Shown in pieces: positions 49,201 to 61,800 of a stretch of DNA of 64,000 nt. The position numbers were made by a program, and so were the translations under genes. This DNA is from Phoebastria nigripes. Taxonomy: Eukaryota; Chordata; Aves; Procellariiformes; Diomedeidae. Every line of letters starts with the position of its first letter. Position 1 is the stretch's first letter. Under the pieces are notes generated by a model, which did no database searches, had not been told where the DNA came from, and saw only the letters and a list, made by a program, of their open reading frames with translations. The stretch is from contig JAYKAV010003044.1 in NCBI GenBank assembly GCA_035582835.1, positions 986,032 to 1,050,031 of the forward strand. The letters run 5' to 3'.

Positions 49201-51589
49201 CATCCAGCGTGCCACTCTGTTGGTTCGTCTCCTTCCAGTCTCTTTACTTCTTAAAATTGCTGAATTAGCTTCAACAAACTGGTACTGGAAAGATAAAGTC
49301 GCTAAATCCCACACATGCTCATCTTGTTGGATTTTAATTAACCTTTTCCCTGCAGCCCTGCTCTGTAATCCAGGCTAATTGCCGCAGGGATTAGAGCCTG
49401 GCACTGCTGTTTGGCCAGACAGAGCGAACCTTAGCAGCGTATCTACTGCCTGCGCTTCCAGCTGGGATCCATCTCCTCCTCCTCAGCCTTTCAGAGGAGA
49501 TAAACTGCCTCTGTACCAAATATTTAGTAATTTGCAGAGCTGCTGTTGCCACTTTCTTTCCTCTGACATGGAGTTCTTGTTTGAGATAAATCAAGGTATT
49601 TCTTCATGAAGACCTGTGCGTGGTCAGGGAGTGCACTTAAATACAGCCATCTCCTCACACCCTCCTCTTTTTTTTGGTCTTGTGTTAGTCTTCCCTACAT
49701 TCGATTACAGCATTACCCCTGTTGGTCCATGTAGCCGGTATCTGAGGCCCGATGGATTGTTTCTGTTCGGGGAAGAGGCTGACAAGAGCATCAGCTGTTT
49801 CTGGGGTGAGCCCCGTGTCTTTGTGGATGAGGACATGAACTCCAGTTTCCTTACGCAGCAGGGGAGTTTCCCTACCCAGTGAGCCAAGTCCCACTCCCAG
49901 GCTCTCGCTGCGTTTGGTTTTTGTGTCTGCCTCAGCGGGCTTCGGCCGGTATCTGCTGCCCTAGCCATGCCGGCATGGCAGAGTGCCCAGGCACGTGGGC
50001 TCGGCATGCTCCATCCTGGCGTGGCTCTGGGTTGCTCAGTGTCAGCTACCCTCCTCGGAAGAGAAGCCTGTATGCTTCTAATTTTCTTTCTTTGGCATAT
50101 TAATTTCAACCAGATTTTGTCAGCTCTCCAATAGCTTGGCGTGCCACAAACCGCATTTCGCAAAGCGTCATGGAGATTTTTGGGCCTTTGTACTGCCAAG
50201 ACTTGCACCAGGGGCAACGTGACCCTTCGCAGGGATGCTCTGTCCTGGCCCCGGGAGGAGGCTCCTGCTGCCTCCCAGTTTATACGCCTGGGTGAAGCAC
50301 TCGCTGGTGAGCCTTGTGCATGCCTGGGCAGGTTGGAGATGCTGCTGCTGCTGCTGGGGGTGGCCAGTGGACCTGCCCCCTCCCCGGGGCCAATGCACCC
50401 CTTCTCCATCACCGGTCCCACTGGGAAACGCAGCTCTTGCCTTCTTCCTCTCTCTGTACCCTGCTGTCTGTTGCAGGGTGTGGGAGAGCAGGCCTGGGCT
50501 GCAGGACGGACCCTGGTGCTTGGGCATGGCCGGGCAAGGGCCACCCGGGGTGTCCGGCAGAGCAGGAGCAATTCCCATTCCCCAGCGTGAGCTGCTGCTG
50601 TCGCTCAGGCAGGGCAGAGCGATCCTCTGGGATCCAGAGCGGGCTCAGACACACCATCATTGCGGTTCCTTCTTTTTAGCGATGCATTTCAGGTCAAACC
50701 AGAAAAAGCCCTGCTATTTCACACAGCTGTGAGCAAACTCTCGCTCCTCTCCCCCTCTGTGAGTGTTCGTGCAGCTGCCGCGGCAGTCGCAGCCCACGAC
50801 TCCGCAGTCTGAGGACCGAAAGCAACTGGTCCCCACCAGAAAATGCAAACTCTCCATCAGAGAGCCAGGCAGTAGGTAGAGCATCCGCCCAGGAGGTGCC
50901 TCTTCTCTCTGTGCGCCCATACCAGAATTTGAATTTGGTTTGGCAAATTGCACGGTTGCGTTATTTCCAAAGACACAAACCTAAGATTTCTTGGGGGATG
51001 ACACTGCTGCCCTCCTGTCAGGGGTGCGAAGGATGGGAGGTTTTATTTTGGTCACACCATCATATAGTATATGTCCAAAAATCTCTCTATTACTGCAGAA
51101 GGAGATAAGTGAGGCTCCAGAAGGAAAACCGGGACATGGTGTGTTCCGTGGGAAGCGTGCACGGTGAAGGTGGTGGGTGTTTCTGCAGCTGGGGCGCGAG
51201 GAAGGACTGGCCGCTTTCCCAGGCCAAGGTGGGACGGGGCAGAGGGGGGCTTTGGGGTGGGGAGAGCCCTCTGTAATTACAGAGATTTATAGGGTGAGAA
51301 ATACAAAGAGAGAAGAAAAGATATTTAGAGAGGAGACATATAATTACTGGGTGTGAGTAATGGGGTGAAAGGAAGAAGTTTATTCAACACATCGCTAACT
51401 TTTTTGGACGGTAAATTCTCTATGGTTTCAGATCAGAGTTGAAGGGAAGCAGTGGAACAGTCATTTAAATTCAGACCAAGAAACTTTATTACTCTATATA
51501 AAATCTTCCCAAACCCAAGTTTTCCTGTCCTTGAGCTGAATAGAGCCAATTCTGTGTATTAATAGCTAATTCTGCCCATAGAGATGTTT

Positions 51590-51614
51590 AAAAAAAAAAA
51601 AAAAAAAAAAAAAA
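51590..51614. repeat. Poly(A) run of 25
   Basis: Twenty-five uninterrupted A bases. It could be the tail of an old retroposed sequence, but I recognise no element or processed gene directly upstream and did not see clear flanking duplications. It may also be simple slippage. Confidence 0.9.
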
Positions 51615-54326
51615 GTAGCAGAAATGCAGAGTATGAAATGTGGCCCGGCTCTGCCCTGCTGGGAAGCCATGCCCAGGCTCCTGCCGGCTCTTTGGGAGAC
51701 ACGGCATCCGTTGTTCGCCGCAGTGGCTGGCCGGACGGGCGCAGGGCTGGCCGCACTTCCACCACGCAGGTAGGGACATCGCTTTTCTTCTGGCCCCGGG
51801 CAGCTGCGGGAAGACCAGTGCCTTTCCCTCGTGCCGCCGCGCCAAGGGCAGGAGTGCCATCCTCCTTCCAGTGAGCAATGGACCTTGGGCAATGTCCTCT
51901 CGGAGGCATCAGACCTGAACACCCAAGTTCAAGCTTTGTGGGGACGCTGGGGAGCTGCAGGGTTCGGAGGCTCCAGCAGCTGTTCAAGGAAGGGCTGGGG
52001 AGGACGCGTGCTCCGGTGTTGCTCCCGACAAGCCTGCTGCCCTACTGCGTGAGCAGTGAGTGTATTAGGGACCCTAGGGCTCTGTAGCATCCAAATTGTG
52101 TAAAGCCTTCGCAGAGGAAAATGATTTAATTTGAGCTAGGTTGCTTTGGCAGGCATTTCAGATTCATGCCACAGCATTTTTCCCCCCCCTGAAAAGCTGG
52201 TTTGGATTTGGGTTACTCGTCGGAGAGCATCACTTAAAGCTTATGTTTCACCTCAAAAATCTATTCATTTTCCTTTCTCTAAAAATTAAGTCTCTTGGAA
52301 AAAACAGGAAGAAAATACCAAAACCTTCTAAAACGCCCAGAGGAGGAATCTACAGTCTACTGAATGAGCAAAGGTCTGGCATTACAGAAATTATAATTTT
52401 CTGCAGGGTTAATGAAGACTGTAGCTACAATGGGGAACTTTGAAGAAAGAGCTTTGTAGGGCCGTAACAGCAGGACATCAGAAGTCGGGATTGGGGGATC
52501 ACTGGACATCACCAGGGCAGAAAGGGCAGAGGGCCATTTTCATGTGCTCTGATCCTTAGGTTTTAACTTTGTAAGCAGTGAAAAGCCTTCTAATGAGAAG
52601 TATTCTGAGAAAACAAACATTTTTGTTATTACTGTGTAGCTCAGAAACACTGAGCAAAGCAAGCATCACCTTTCCCACTTAGCTTCCCGCTTCTTCCCTG
52701 ACCCAGTCCATTTGCTTGCTGCTAGCTGATTTTGTTGGCAATTAATTGGATGCCAATTAATGTAAAATTTTGGCACTGGCTTCAGTCAAGGTTGCATTTC
52801 TCCTTTTCCTTTGTTTTTTGATGCACTTTGCCTCCCCGGTGAGAGCCGTAGCTGCAATCAGGTAAGAGCAAGCTAGCAGAGCAAACGGGGAGCGGGGCGA
52901 TGCTTCGGGCAGGGGAGCGGGTTGCAGGCGCTGGGCGAGGGTGAGGCTTGAGCAGGTTTGTGCACCACTGGCTTGCAAAGACACAGTCAGGGGCAACGCC
53001 CTGCCGTGATTCATTGAGGAAATGTTTCTTTATCTTATTAGTAACAGTCATTGATGAAACGGTGCTGGTTCACTGCTCAGCTTGGCTCTGTATCGTCCTG
53101 CTGCTTGCGTGACCTGCTTCACTGTGCCAGCGGGCTCTGCCCTCCAGTTTTCCCCGCTGTGCAGCACCAGCTGAGCTGTCAGGGAGCGTGCGGTGGCCCG
53201 TGCAGCGTCAGGACCGTGCTTCCCACGCCGGCTGCCGGTCCTGTGCACGGGAATCCTACCAACCGGCCGAGCCTGGTGCACAGGAATTTTGGTCCTGCTC
53301 TTGTTGGTTTAACCTTTCCATCACGTACTGCTTTAAAAGCTCCGGGGAGCTTCAGTGAGAACTGGGAGGCTCCGGCTGAATAAATAGGGTGGATTTGATA
53401 GATTTACCGAGGTGAGTGACATGATGGCAGGCAGAATCTAGGATGCAAAAAGAAGTCACGTGTTGTCAGGACTGTCAGGAGCTTTGTACACACAGCATAA
53501 AGTCTTCAGTACTGAAAATGTGCATTTTGCTTGTGGCAAATTCAAGTTGAAATCCTGTTTAACAGCACAGATCTCAAAGTGCTGTGTCCTCAATCAAGTG
53601 TCTCAATTATGGTTTAGCTTCATATTTAACTGGCGGTAACAGCTTTTTGTTGTACTAAAAGTGCCCTAAGTAAACTCAGACGATATATGCCCTTATCCAG
53701 AACACCCACCGTGACTCTCCCCAGACCTGCTGTTTCTGAGNCACGGTCATTGCTTTGGTCAGTCGTCATCCCAGCCCCGTTACTTCATTTATTTTGAACT
53801 ACATGTATTTCTGTGAAATTGTTTAGGAGTGTTGCCTGTGGAACAAAGCTGCTGGATGGACAGAGCTTCCTGTCGGCTGCTTAGCAGCCTCGAGAGATTT
53901 TCTCCTCAACGCCCCCCTTCACAGTCAAGGCCTGGGCTGGGGTTTCTGTACCTGGGCTGCCCAGACTGCAGCACCCTGGAAGGGTCTGGCTAGCAAGAAC
54001 CCGTGCAGAGCTGTGTCCCAGGTTATCATCTCCTTGCTTGGGGATTTAGCCTTCTGTTCTAGCAAAATCTCGCATGACAGGTGTAATGGATAACAGCAAT
54101 GCTGTGTAACAGCAGAAAATAGTTGTGCGTGCTGAAGACGTCTTCCCAAAATGCAGAAAGTGCACAGAAACACTAATAGACCCAAAGCTACTGAAGTTTT
54201 CTCTCCATGAAAAAAGGAATTGCTGGTTGGCTTTTTTGCTGTTAGCGTGAACGTGATCTGGTTCCCCCATCGGACTAGAGATCTTTGATCCTTTCCAGTC
54301 TGAAAGGTAGTGTACATGTATACGTG

Positions 54327-54340
54327 CACACACACACACA
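54327..54340. repeat. (CA)7 microsatellite
   Basis: Seven CA units following a TACATGTATACGTG alternating purine-pyrimidine stretch. Confidence 0.9.
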
Positions 54341-55715
54341 AATGGCAGGAATTAAGGAACTGTACAGCTATATCCACAAACATCCCTGTTATTTCTAATT
54401 ACAGCCATATGACTTGAAATTGCCTTTGACAAGCTTCTGATATGCATCTTAGTTAGCACCATGTAGCTAGGCGCTCCAAACATTTTTACATTTCTTCTCA
54501 GTTCTGGAAGTTATTCCCAGTGCTTAAAGGCAATTTAAGGTCTGTGAAACAGGAATGAATCTCCCTTTCTGTAACACACTGCTCTCTACCTCCCTGGTTT
54601 TGAAGCTTTGATAATAAAACGTAACAGGATTTTTTACCAAGAACTCATGGGCTAGTTCCCATTTCAGCTCTTGAAAGATTGCTCAGCACTTGGCAGAAGA
54701 TTCTTCTGGCTCAGAGACTGTCTTTTGTTTGAGGGCCTGTAGTTCTACCAAGAGAAATGGTCATGCACGGTTTTATTGGCCAAGTGGATTCCTTGTTGCA
54801 GGAACGGCTGCCTCAGTTCTCCCGGGCTTGCTCTGGTCGTGGAGCTGGGAGGAGAGGGCTGGGGAGCTGCAGTCAGAGTCTCACCGTTTGTTGTCTGCCT
54901 TTTGTATTTGGGGGTCCAGTTGGACTTCATCATGTTCTTAAGTATCGTATAATTATGAACAAATCCTTGCTAGTGATACAATTGATCCACTGCTATAACT
55001 TTCTCCAGGTATTAACGTGTTTTCTTTCTTGTCTCCAATGATGCATAACAATTCCGAGCATAGCTTGTCACNAGATGATACCCCAGATTTTGCTGTATTT
55101 CAGCAGCAGGTCAAGTGAGTTCCAGGCATAAATGGTGTGAAATGTGTTAAATGCTTTGCGAAGTACTGAGATGAGAAGCATGACAGTAACACCTCTCACC
55201 TTTGGCACGTGGCTGAGCTCGGTGGAAGCCAGCTTCTGTGCTGCAAGAGGATGAGACTGACGCAGCAGGATGAGAACATCTGCTGCTGTGGCACCGAGGT
55301 GTTGAACTTTGCTGCTTCGTGTCGCTCCCCCTCACTTCAGTCTGTGATGTTAGGTGTTTACTCTCACCATTCATGTAAGTATGTAAGGACCAAATGGACT
55401 AGCCCAGCCCATTTTCAACACATGAAGAGTAAGGAAGTGTAAAATTTTAATAAATCCATAGTCTTAGAGCAAATGGGAAAAGTGACCGTTGCGAGGTGAA
55501 CAACATGAAGGATGGTTTATGCCGATTGACAAATAAGATGCTTTTTTTCCCCCGATTGCACGCTTGTCCTTGAAATCATGAAATGGCAAGCTTGTTCCCT
55601 CTGCATTTGTTCCTCAGATCTGGAGTACGTCAACAGAGGATAAATAATCCTGACTTCAGATACTGTCATGCCCACTCCTCTGAATTTTTTTTCCCTCTTC
55701 CCTTTTCTTTTGCAG

Positions 55716-55838
55716 ATGTTGATGAGTGCCAGGTCCACAATGGGGGCTGCCAGCACAGATGTGTGAACACCCTTGGATCTTATTATTGTGAATGCAAGCC
55801 AGGCTTTCGCCTGCACACAGATGGCAGGACCTGCATTG
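55716..55838 (+). CDS. MEGF6: MEGF6 internal exon: calcium-binding EGF domain (cbEGF2)
   Basis: A 123-nt symmetrical phase 1-1 exon. The acceptor tract CCCTTTTCTTTTGCAG ends at 55715 and a consensus GTAAGT donor starts at 55839. It encodes 41 residues of a standard six-cysteine calcium-binding EGF domain: DVDEC start, HNGGCQHRC, then [10 protein letters not shown] carrying the Asp/Asn hydroxylation consensus (Asn at 18, aromatic at 23), then [13 protein letters not shown]. Cysteines are at 5, 12, 16, 25, 27 and 40. The [12 protein letters not shown]...[16 protein letters not shown] signature is the one I know from mammalian MEGF6, and it is the strongest single identifier in the window. Both the long transcript (through cbEGF1) and the candidate short transcript (from 44682) can splice to it in phase. 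Confidence 0.95.
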
Positions 55839-58800
55839 GTAAGTCACAGTTTTAAATTTCCTGAGAATCTCTAATCCTTCATAGCCCTTTTTGTACCTGT
55901 ACATGTGTGGCATTGTACACAAAACGCTTACGTTGGCTTACCCACTCACATCCGTCCTCTGTGCAGGCGATCTGAGATGACGGTGATGGATTTCCTGTTC
56001 CTTCGTTTCTCAGGATCCTGGTCGTCTTCCCTAACATGTTTCTATTACTGGGTTCATAACATTTGCTGTTCTTCAGTGTGGACATGTGGAATTTAGACTT
56101 CTTTTCGGTTCCTTAGTTTATTCTGGTTCAGGAGAAGTAACTTCCAGTGCTTTGGTGCTTCTGCTTTTGATACAGGGTGTTATCAGATACGGCATTTTCA
56201 GAACAAATACATAAACTAGGTTATGAAAAGGTTCAAGTCAGTCTTCATTTTTATCTCAACTATTTCCCTAGTCTGCATGGTAGGCACTAGGTGTGACAGA
56301 CAAGTGAAAATAAGCATGGCTGTGTGTGGAACTGTGGCCGTAATAATCTCGAAACCCTCTTCCCTGGGATGTTGGTCATGCGTCCACTTGGATGGTGCAT
56401 GTCCAGACATTACAATTCAGATGCCAGGTCTGGGTTGCAGCTGATTTCTGGGCCAATTTCTTGAAATATTGTTGTTTGCCTGCCCCAAACTAGAGGCTCA
56501 GAGACACCGGCGTGGAGCTTGGAGTCTGCCTTCCAGCATCTGCTGCTGCTGTTGTTTTTATTAAACCACTTCTCCCTCACAGCTTTATTTGACACATTTT
56601 TCCATTTTTTGAGGGATATTTTCATACAAGTGGAAAGAATTTCTGGGCGATGGTATTACAAAGGCTCTTTGCTGTTTTTTCTCAGAATATAGTCACGTTC
56701 CAGAGTTTGCTAAAAACGACTGTGTGAGCATGTGTGTTCCATTTGGGAATGGTGATGTGAGCAGAAAAGAAGCCATCTAAGGAAGTGGTACCCACCATGG
56801 CCAGAGCAGCACAAACTGCACATCTTTCTGCAGCTGCCCCTGCTATGTGATGACACTCTCACAAGCACAGCGAGACGTATGCTTAAGCTGCAAGTTCACT
56901 GAGTGCCCTATATTTTGCTGGAAAAATCCAGAAGCAAAAGGATCGCAGATAAAGAAAAAAGCCAATCATTCCCAGCCCACTGCGCTAGCCCTGAACACGT
57001 AACCTTGTGTTCATGGCTATGCATTGCTACCGTTTGCATGTAAGTGTGTAGGTGGTCTGTTACCTAATAATTGTCTTTATAATGTGTAGTTCTCTTTTTT
57101 GTGGTACAGAGTGATTCTGCTGCCTCTGCCTCATAGAATAAAATATGAGCCAGCCATTGGGAAGCTCTGGTGTTCTCAGCAGGGTCAGCCCCAGAAGGTG
57201 AAACAATTTCTAGAGAAAGTATAAAAGGGATCACTATAGGGAGGAATCTCTTGTTTAAAAGCAATTTCCATCCTTTGCTTTTGTTCTTCAGGCTTACCTG
57301 CTCNTGTGGCTGCGATGTGCAGAGCATTTCTGCCGGGATCTGGGCAGGCAGGGCTTCCCTGCTCCATGCTGCTTGTGCCGAGCACTGCAAACCTGCTTTG
57401 CATTAAACTTCTGAGCGAGTATTTGCCATAATGTGCACAGTGTTGGAATTCATCTGCCAAAATTAAGGGGTCTCTATTCATGAAACCTGATCTACTACGG
57501 GAGTAACTCGGGCAGTTTCTGGAAGCTCTGGGGAGTGGAGCTGGCAGGATCTGCTGTTAGTTCAGCAGTGCCTGTACCCCTGTGATCCACAAAGTACACG
57601 GGAAAGTAGATGCAGACCAGGCAGGGCGAGTAAAAACTCTGGCTACATAATTGTCTGATACTGTTTCTAAAATAACAACAGCGCAGACCTAAGAATCTGG
57701 CTTTCTCGCTTCAGGACTGGTGGCTTTTGTTCTTTACACTTTTGTGACAGAAATGTGCATATATGTGTATATATATCGCGCCTTCATAATATCTCTGTAC
57801 TAACCTATTAAGCCAGTTGTGCAGAGGGGTGGAAGTAAACTTATTTTTCTTGTAAAAGCTCAGAACAGAGCACAGATTTAGAGGTTACTCCTCTGCTGGT
57901 GTTTATGGCTGCCCGCCATGCACCCACAGACGTAAGGTTGCCTTGTGCCAGGGGTGCCCACGTGCCATGACCGCCTCATTTGTTTCCTGGTGGACAGATT
58001 TCTGCCCCTATGGATTCTGTATGGTGGTTCTTGGTGCCGGAGCCCGTCAGCTGTCCTCCCTGCGTCTGGTGGCTGCACGGCAGCAGTCACGCACAGCAGC
58101 TCAGCGTGACGTGGTTTGAGTTTACACAACCCTGGTTTGTGTAAATACAGGCTATTGGTGCCCTTGGAACAAGCCCACCCCACAACAGAGCCCGGGCAAG
58201 GGAAGCACCTTGGCTGGTGACAACGGGGAGGCCACCAAGGGGATGCTCTCACCCCGGGTTTGGTCGTTGCAGCGGGATGCGCTCTCCCGTTCGTCGCCTT
58301 CGCTGACGCTCAGAGGGCAAGCCCATGAGCCTGGCAGCGGCGTGTGGTCCGGCCGGGCAGCTTTCCGTGGGTCACTTCGTAGTAATCCCGGGCCCTTGAG
58401 CGTGTGCTCACTTTCTGTGGTGTTTTCACAAGTACATGCAAGTGATTCTTTCCTTTAGTGCTTGGTCTACATAAATATTTACACTGCGAAGTCAGAGGCT
58501 TTGCTCCAACTTGATCTTGGAAATCACACGGTTTTTATTAAGCCAGCATTCTTGACAAGAGTTACCAGGCAGCAATCGCGGGGCGCAGGCAGCAGCAGCA
58601 AAGGCAGGAGGCCTCACTCAACACACCCTCCCTTCACACTTCAATTTTCGTGTTTCAGGAGTACTTTCCCAGCACTGCTGGGGAAGAGGAAAGGATTTTC
58701 TCTCGCTAAATGCCGAGCTTAAGGCCAGCTGTAACAGGAAGGTAGAGCAACACGACTGAGTGCTGGAAAGCAGCGCAAGCACCTGCCAAAGCCGTGGGCG

Positions 58801-61800
58801 CGTTGGGGGGACCCCTAACAGGGTGTCCCCCGGGGCAGAGCAGCTCTTCAGTGCCTTGGAGGCTGAGCGAGGGCGGCGTAGAAAGGAGACGCAATAGCCT
58901 CTCTTGGTTGTGGCGTACGGCAAAGCTGGAGCTGTCGCATGATGCTGAGCCGGTCAGAGTAGGGGTGTGTGTCTGGGCAAGTAACCTCNGCTGCAAGGAA
59001 GCGGAGCGGAGACATTGCGGTGCCTGGCAGCTGCTTTCTTGGGCTGAAGGTAGCAAGAGGTGGTGGGTTTTGCTCAGGAAGACCCGAGCCACGTTTCTTC
59101 ACTCCTGTGAAGTTTCAGGCACTGACTTGACTTCAACCAAGATTTTTTTTCCCCTGAGTGGTTCTGAGGGATTAGGTCAACTGATAAAAGCTGTGTTTCT
59201 CTTAAAGTCGGGATATCCTCTAATTTTGCTGGACAGGTAAGATTCAGTGCTGCTAAAACAGAAAAAAATTGCCACTAAATAAAAGGCAGCAGATGATAGG
59301 AATAAAGAGAACTGGAGACAGCGAGACTCTCCCATCCATTCCCCTCTGCTCCAGAACTGCTCTGCCCTTAGAGGCAGGGGAAGTCGCTGCTGGTGATCTG
59401 AGCCAGGGCTGCGGGGAGGTTTGCAGCTTAGAGCTGGGTCAAGCATGGAGACGGGCTTCAGGAAGCTGCTGGCAGCCCCAGCGAGCAGCAATGCAGGCCA
59501 GAAAGCGTTTTGGAGACAGAAAAAGACTATTGCCCTGAAGTTTCTTGTTAAGGTCTGTAAAACCATGGATCTAATTCTTTAAATGTTTTCCAATCACCAC
59601 AAAACCCACAAAGGCTTCAATTAATCAGCAGCACTGCCTGAAGCGGGGAGCTCCAGAATTCCCCTCCGGAGGCTGGTGGCTGTTAACCCCGGGAGCGCAG
59701 GACTGGGCGAGGAGCTCAGCTCCTGGGGGTGGACTCAGGGTGATCCGTCCTTTTCCACCCTCTGGCTGAACTATTATTCCAAGCTTGCGATGGAAAGTCG
59801 AAGCCTATTTTACTCCTGAAGACATCAAAGAATTGGAAAACAGACAAAACCTTTTGCTACTTACTTTTGATGGCTNTGCACCCTTGGTGGTTGTTCGCAC
59901 CTTTGTGCTTAGTACTGCAGATAGTAAAGCAAGGCACAATGCAGGGAAAAATCAGCAAAAGTTTTCAGAAGTTACTTAGGCACCTTTAAAAGCAATTTCT
60001 TATGAAGTGTATTGCAGTTCCAGATGAAGAGCTGTTTAGATTAGCACTCGTGTTTTGTAGGATTGGAAGAAATATTTTGCCTTTAAAAGCATTTTTCTTT
60101 GAGGGTGTTGGAACCTTTTACAGCATAAGCAGAGCTTGGCTCTATGCACAGTCCAAGAGGGGATTCTTAAATCTCATCTTTGACTTTGCCTGGAGAATCA
60201 GGGGCAGTCAATGACAGCAGACTCCTGGCGTCCCCTCACGCTCGCACCTCGGGATCCCTTCCTTCACTAGAGCTACGTCTGCCCCTATCACTCATTGTGG
60301 GAGCGAGGGGCTCCAAAAGCCTCGCAGCGATTCCTGTGGTGCAGGAGTGGAATAAAAGCTTATGGCCAAGGCCAGGCTTTCAGCTTGCGGCTGTGACGTG
60401 AGAAAGCCGGGGTGCCAGGAGCCTGCTGTGGGCTGCAGCCCGGAGATGCGCCTATGCGACCAAAGAGGCTGAGGCAGCTCTCCAGGGTTAACGTGTACCT
60501 GGAACCGATGGCTGTGGCTCAGGAGAGCACAAGAAATGGCTTAAAGCCGCCTTCCCGTGTCCTGCTCTGTGTCTTGCAGCAACTCTCAACCATTGTTGAT
60601 GCTTTGGGTAATCCGCAGCTCAGTCGTGCGAGATTCTTTCATTGCGTCTTTGTTGTTCGAATATAGCAAGTCACTGATGATTTTAATACAGAAGGGAGGG
60701 GGAAAAGAGCAGACATTTCTATTGAAAGTGAAACAGAACAAAAAGAGTCATTGGACGTCCTGAAATTACCTCTTTCTTTATCAGAACCACATGGGCAGGA
60801 GGCAGGAAGCTGACATCTTCAGGTCCTTCTCCACTGTTTCAGCAGAGGGATGAAATCCAGTCCAAGGCAGAGAACTTAGTCTGAGCCAATTGCTTTTGTT
60901 GGCCTGCGGAGTAGAGAGATGGTCTGTATTAACACACAACATGTTTCTGGAAATTGTCTGAGGTTAGAATAAATCAGTTTGGGATTACATGATGTATCCC
61001 TATTTATATTAAGAGTACTTAAAATGAAGAAATCTCAAATATAGCAGCGATTTATATAGTGAACAGAAGGACTACACTGTAAAGGTTTGTGTGGGCTTGA
61101 ACTATGTGCACAGAGCGTAATTGTCCATATGTACTTTGTAGAGGTTTTCAATTTGCATGCATTGTACAGACAACTTGCATGTTTTAGAAAATTTGACCTT
61201 TTCTTTGTCCAGTGGCACGTTTCTCAGCTGTTTCTCAGCCGTTTCTTAGAATCGATGGTTTTGTGTGATGCTGCAAAAGGGAATGTCATGCTCAATCCTA
61301 GTTACAGCTGCTTACGGTTACTTTTAAAGTATTAGCTCACCGCTGCTGATGGCAAATTTCTTGGATCTGAAGGAAAGGTGATACAGATGGGAAAGAGGAG
61401 AAGTTAGAGCGGAGGAGCCCGAGTCAAACCAAGTGAAGTGTTATCACCACCTCGCTGCAGTGCGAGGGTTACGCTCCAGGTTTGCAAGGCAGCTAAACGC
61501 ACGCACGCCTTCAGCGCTGCTGAGCTAGCCTCTGCCGCGGAGCTTTGGAGGCGACCAGGGAGAGTCGCCGAGGGAGCGAACGCCGACGATCTGGAGTTGC
61601 TAGCAGCCCCCGGGCTGAGCGCAGGGCACTGCTCGGCTCCCGGGAGGTCGCAGTGTAGCTACAGGGGCTGGGTTCAGCCCTTCCCGGTTCGTGAGGGTCA
61701 GCTGGAGGGTGCAGAGCTCGGGTAGCTCAGTATTAAATCGACTCCTGTGTTAGACTGCTACTTCGCAGACCCNCTTCCCGCATGCAACCAGTAGTAACAA

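Larger units (their letters stand above)
44848..55715 (+). other. MEGF6: MEGF6 intron after the alternative exon, up to cbEGF2
   Basis: About 10.9 kb of intron common to the long and the candidate short transcript. It contains a (TTTG)n tract at 45871-45895, a perfect GATA-type palindrome at 46208-46228, a (CTG)n-like run near 50341-50355, a 25-base poly(A) at 51590-51614 and a (CA)7 at 54327-54340. GC-richer stretches (about 49900-50600 and 51640-52050) yield longish open frames on both strands, but these have low-complexity composition and no start or splice support. It ends with a T-rich tract and AG at 55714-55715. Confidence 0.7.

Noticed and set aside
49705..50571. 288-codon minus-strand open frame
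   Set aside because: Low-complexity composition, no domain, GC-rich region with open frames on both strands, no start or splice evidence.
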